Positions 5,535-8,363 of a stretch of 8,363 nt of DNA are shown in pieces. The DNA is taken from NCBI GenBank assembly GCA_025450375.1, contig JANWHO010000329.1:1-8363 (forward strand). The letters run 5' to 3'. The position numbers and the translations under genes are program-made. The DNA comes from Chloroflexota bacterium. GTDB taxonomy: Bacteria > Chloroflexota > UBA5177 > JANWHV01. The notes beneath the pieces are model-generated. The model was given only the letters and a program-made list of their open reading frames with translations. It ran no database searches and was not told the origin of the DNA. Positions within the stretch are counted from its first letter, which is position 1. The number at the start of each line of letters is the position of its first letter.

Positions 5535-6797
5535 TCAGAAGGACGGGGGTAGGGCCTGGTCGACCCCTTCGGTCATGGAGCGCGCCGCGTCATAGGCCGT
5601 TTGCTGGCCGAGCATGGCGGCACGAGTCGCGGTGATAACCGGGGTGAGGAGTTGCTCCGCGAACACGCTGGTGCCGGCCAGGAGACTGGGTTGGTAGACA
5701 ATATGAGGGAGTTGGGCCACGAATGGGCGCAGGTATCGCCACACGGCGGTATCGGGAAGCCGGGTCCGCGCGGCGTTCCCCGCTGGGATCTGACCGGCCT
5801 GCGCCCAGTCCAGACCGTGATCGTGGATCCAGGCGATAAATCGCATGGCGGCGGCCACTCGCGCGGTGTCCTGGGTGTTCACGACCGCCAGGACATGGGA
5901 ATTGGCCCAGACCGCCGGCCGCGGGCCAATACGCGGCATGGGCGCCGTGACCAACTCGATTCCCGCTTGCCGCACGCCCTGGATATACCAGGGGCCTTGC
6001 GGATACATCAGCACGCGCTCGTCGAGAAAGTCGGCGTCCACTGGCCCTTCGGCGGGCATGGCGATGCCAAGGCGCGTAATGAGCGATCGGAGAAAGGAGA
6101 ATGCCTGTACCCCTTGAACGCCATCCGCGAGGCAATGGGCATCCTGGGGATCGAGGAAGCTGCCCCCATTCTGATAGAGGAGGCTATACCACTGGCGGAA
6201 GCACTCAACATCCCCGGCCGGCGCGGCGTACCCCCATTGCCCGCGTCGCCGATCGGTCATTCGGCTGGCCCAGGCGAGCAACGCGCCGCCGCTTCGAGGG
6301 GGATCGCGCGGATCGAGACCTACCCGCCGAGCCGCCCTTGCATTGATGTAGAGGGAGAGCGGATGTACATCCAGCGGGATCGCGTAGAGGCCGCCGCGCA
6401 CCTGGCAGCGCCGCCAGGGAGCGGCCAGAAATTGGTGCGCGGTCAGGCCGAACGTCCGCGCTTCACGGCCAATCTCCCGCAGCATCCCGCCCACGGCGAA
6501 TTCACTCACTTCAGTGGCGTGAATCCCCACCAGATCTGGCGGCGACCCGCCATCGAACCGCGCACGCCAGCGGTCGAAAATCAAATCCCAGTTATACAGG
6601 GTGAGCGTTACCCGGACGTCCGGGGTCTCGGCATTAAAGCGAGCGACAAGTTTCTGCATGGCCAGGCCGTCCGGCCCGGTCCAGCCGCCCCAGAACGACA
6701 GCGGGATAGCCGCCGGCTGGGCGTGTACGTCCGACCGAGCAGCCAGCGCCAGGGCGGCGCCTCCCAACACGGCGGCCCGGCGAGTCAGGCGGAGCAT
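5535..6797 (-). CDS. Family 1 sugar-binding protein (MalE/UgpB-type), orphan partner of the response regulator
   Basis: This is a 420-residue extracellular solute-binding protein of family 1 (SBP_bac_1), which binds sugars or glycosides in the periplasm. I start it at 6797 because MLRLTRRAAVLGGAALALAA, followed by RSDVHAQPA, is a textbook signal peptide with twin arginines and an AQP/AxA-like cleavage near residue 27; the longer frame to 6971 only overlaps the regulator gene. The mature start LSFWGGWTGPDGLAMQKLVARFN (33-55), the GLYAIPLDVHPLSLYINARAARRVGL stretch (136-161) and MYPQGPWYI (264-272) are family hallmarks. There is no lipobox Cys. The start overlaps the regulator stop by 13 nt, the only purine site is GGGAG 11 nt upstream, and translation is therefore probably coupled. 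No permease or ATPase follows: the next gene is convergent. It may be a sensor accessory or may share a remote transporter; ligand unknown. Confidence 0.85.
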   Translation of the reverse strand: MLRLTRRAAVLGGAALALAARSDVHAQPAAIPLSFWGGWTGPDGLAMQKLVARFNAETPDVRVTLTLYNWDLIFDRWRARFDGGSPPDLVGIHATEVSEFAVGGMLREIGREARTFGLTAHQFLAAPWRRCQVRGGLYAIPLDVHPLSLYINARAARRVGLDPRDPPRSGGALLAWASRMTDRRRGQWGYAAPAGDVECFRQWYSLLYQNGGSFLDPQDAHCLADGVQGVQAFSFLRSLITRLGIAMPAEGPVDADFLDERVLMYPQGPWYIQGVRQAGIELVTAPMPRIGPRPAVWANSHVLAVVNTQDTARVAAAMRFIAWIHDHGLDWAQAGQIPAGNAARTRLPDTAVWRYLRPFVAQLPHIVYQPSLLAGTSVFAEQLLTPVITATRAAMLGQQTAYDAARSMTEGVDQALPPSF

Positions 6798-8341
6798 GAG
6801 GAGGTGCGCTCCCGTGTTTGCGCGACCTCGCGGGCGCGTTGCTCCCGATATTCCGCTGGGGATACCCCTACAAGGGAACGGAACATGCTGGCGAAATGCT
6901 TGGGATCGGCATAGCCGATCTGTTCCGCCACCAACTGCACCCGCTGATCGGCGCCGGCCAGCAATTCGCACGCCCCGCGCATCCGCATCCGGATCACGTA
7001 GGCGCCCAGGGGCTCGCCCGTGACTTGCTTGAACAGCTCCCCGAGATACTTTCCGTTCCGGTGCATGCGTCGGGCCAGGGTGGTGATCGTCAGATCCTCA
7101 TTCAGATGACCGGCAATATAGTCGCGCAGATCGGCCATTTCATTCCGGGGCGTTTGTTGCTCGCGCGCTTGCCTGCACGCGGCGGCGGCATCCCGCGCCA
7201 GGGCCGCCAGCCGTTCCTCCAGGCGTGGGGCGGCCCGAGTCTCGGCCAGTACATTCCGCGGATCCAGCAACGTCTCGGTGGGAGCGCCTTCCTCCTGAAC
7301 TCGATGAATGATCAAAATCGCCAGTTCCAGCCAAACTGCCCGAAGCGGGCCCAGTGCCTGTTGCTCCAGCGCGGATTGCAAGGCGCGGCCCGCATGACGG
7401 GCCGCCTCCTCCGCGTCTCCGTGTCCTACCGCGTCGAGCAGGGCATCACGGGAAGCGGCGGGGAGAATAGGCCAGCGCTCCGCGGCGGCTGGGAGTTGAT
7501 CCCAGATCAGGACCGGTTGGCAACCGGCGCGGTGCCGCGTATACTCCGCTACCCGCGCCGCCTCCTCATAGCAGAGGTGGACCGTGGACAGGTCTGGACC
7601 CGGCCGCGCGGCCAACACCGTGGTCTGGCGTCCCGCCCCCATCAAGGCCGCGCTCAGCCGGCACGCCAGAGACGCCGCCGATTCGGTGGCCAGATCAGAA
7701 GCCGGCGCCAGGACGCAGAGATAGCCGTAGGCATCCTCCACCACGGTAGCCCGATCGAGCGTGGCCCGGCACAGGGCGGCCAGAGCGTCCAACTCTGCTG
7801 GGCGAGACGGTTCCTCGCGCACCAGGAAGAGCGCCCAGGCGGCGCTTTCGGGCAAACACGCCGCCAGCGCCTCGTTGTCCACCGGCAGATCCTCCAGGAG
7901 CCGGCGCAAACCGAGTTCGGCCGCCAGGCGAGGCGTGGACTGGATCAGCCGTTCCTGGCGGCGTTCGGCCTCGATCTCCCCGGCCATCCGCCGCAGGGCA
8001 GAGAGGAGATCGTCAGGATCGATTGGCTTGAGCAGGTATTCGGCCACTCCCAAACTGATCGCTTGCCGGGCATAGTCAAACTCATCGTAGCCACTGAGGA
8101 TCAGGTACCGCAGGCGCGGGAATCGGGGGCGGAGTTGCTGGATCAATTGCAGACCGCCGAGTCCCGGCATCCTAATATCGGTCAGCATGATATCGGGACA
8201 GCCCTCGCGCGCCAGGGCCAGGGCCTCCAGACCATCGGCGGCGGCGCCAATGACCTCCAGGTCTGGAGCCTCCCGAGCAATCAGGGTTGCCAGGCCGCGG
8301 CGGACCAGATCCTCGTCATCGGCGATCAGCAAACGGAGCAT
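6785..8341 (-). CDS. YesN-type response regulator, receiver domain plus AraC-family DNA-binding domain
   Basis: This is a cytoplasmic two-component transcription factor of 518 residues. The receiver domain (about 3-120) has all key residues: acidic D8/D9, phospho-acceptor D55 in LTDIRMPG, switch Ser83 in ILSGYDEF and Lys105 in LLKPID. Residues about 130-395 form the long middle region typical of larger YesN proteins; a part near VEDAYGYLCVLAP and CYEEAARVAEYTRHRAG resembles the degenerate GGDEF-like linker of that group. The C-terminus (about 405-500) is a double helix-turn-helix: LTITTLARRMHRNGKYLGELFK, then VAEQIGYADPKHFASMFRSLVGVSPAEYR. The ATG at 8341 has GGGAGG about 9 nt upstream. The gene is followed by an overlapping sugar-binding protein gene. 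YesN-type regulators usually act with a YesM-type sensor kinase and control carbohydrate uptake genes; the targets here are not shown by the sequence. Confidence 0.9.
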   Translation of the reverse strand: MLRLLIADDEDLVRRGLATLIAREAPDLEVIGAAADGLEALALAREGCPDIMLTDIRMPGLGGLQLIQQLRPRFPRLRYLILSGYDEFDYARQAISLGVAEYLLKPIDPDDLLSALRRMAGEIEAERRQERLIQSTPRLAAELGLRRLLEDLPVDNEALAACLPESAAWALFLVREEPSRPAELDALAALCRATLDRATVVEDAYGYLCVLAPASDLATESAASLACRLSAALMGAGRQTTVLAARPGPDLSTVHLCYEEAARVAEYTRHRAGCQPVLIWDQLPAAAERWPILPAASRDALLDAVGHGDAEEAARHAGRALQSALEQQALGPLRAVWLELAILIIHRVQEEGAPTETLLDPRNVLAETRAAPRLEERLAALARDAAAACRQAREQQTPRNEMADLRDYIAGHLNEDLTITTLARRMHRNGKYLGELFKQVTGEPLGAYVIRMRMRGACELLAGADQRVQLVAEQIGYADPKHFASMFRSLVGVSPAEYREQRAREVAQTRERTSSCSA

Positions 8342-8344
8342 GAA

Positions 8345-8363
8345 CTATGGCCTCCCGTGGCCA
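8345..8363 (-). CDS. Possible last codons of an upstream gene, plausibly the partner histidine kinase (partial)
   Basis: On the minus strand, one frame entering from the window edge reads G-H-G-R-P and stops at a TAG (8345-8347), 3 nt before the response regulator ATG. The GGGAGG ribosome binding site would lie inside this tail, as in tightly packed kinase-regulator operons. Six codons cannot identify a protein. The kinase suggestion is based only on the usual neighbour of YesN-type regulators. Confidence 0.22.

Noticed and set aside
5601..6914. A 437-codon open frame on the plus strand
   Set aside because: It lies antisense to the family 1 binding protein gene, whose product has clear motifs and a signal peptide. 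The plus-strand translation has no domain character and is a by-product of GC-rich codon use.
6798..6971. N-terminal extension of the family 1 binding protein to 6971
   Set aside because: It overlaps the DNA-binding domain of the regulator, is Arg/Gly-rich without motifs, and would bury a perfect signal peptide 58 residues inside the protein.

Overview
The window comes from a GC-rich bacterial chromosome. Neither substrate-binding protein carries a lipobox cysteine; both have plain or Tat-like signal peptides, which fits a cell with a periplasm. A YesN-type response regulator (receiver plus AraC helix-turn-helix) next to sugar ABC transporters is common in Chloroflexota-like and other heterotrophic soil or thermophilic lineages. 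Phylum cannot be fixed from the sequence alone.

Layout. (1) Positions 1-456 hold gene remains: the last ~48 codons of an enolase-superfamily sugar-acid dehydratase (124-270), a good ribosome binding site, and the first ~16 codons of a short-chain dehydrogenase (SDR) that breaks off before its GxGxxG-type loop is complete (283-456). (2) Positions ~380-613 are an untranslated control region with a 20-bp-period direct repeat, a weak promoter-like pair and a leader that can fold. (3) Positions 614-5441 are a complete four-gene plus-strand operon for a CUT2 sugar ABC transporter: binding protein, double ATPase, permease, permease. The gene order and the binding protein motifs match the E. coli galactofuranose importer YtfQ-YtfR-YtfT-YjfF. 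A long stem-loop sits between the binding-protein and ATPase genes. (4) Positions 5442-5534 are a short convergent intergenic gap. (5) On the minus strand, 8341 down to 5535, a YesN-type response regulator is followed, with a 13-nt overlap, by a family 1 (MalE/UgpB-type) sugar-binding protein that has no transporter genes after it. The last 19 bases could be the end of a further upstream minus-strand gene, plausibly the partner histidine kinase.

How it may work together (inference): the plus-strand operon imports a sugar, once followed or preceded by catabolic genes of which only relics remain. The minus-strand pair looks like two parts of a three-component sensing system in which an orphan periplasmic binding protein presents a sugar to a membrane kinase and the AraC-type regulator switches on transport genes. 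The 20-bp-spaced direct repeats before the ytfQ-like gene are a candidate target, but nothing in the sequence proves that this regulator binds there.
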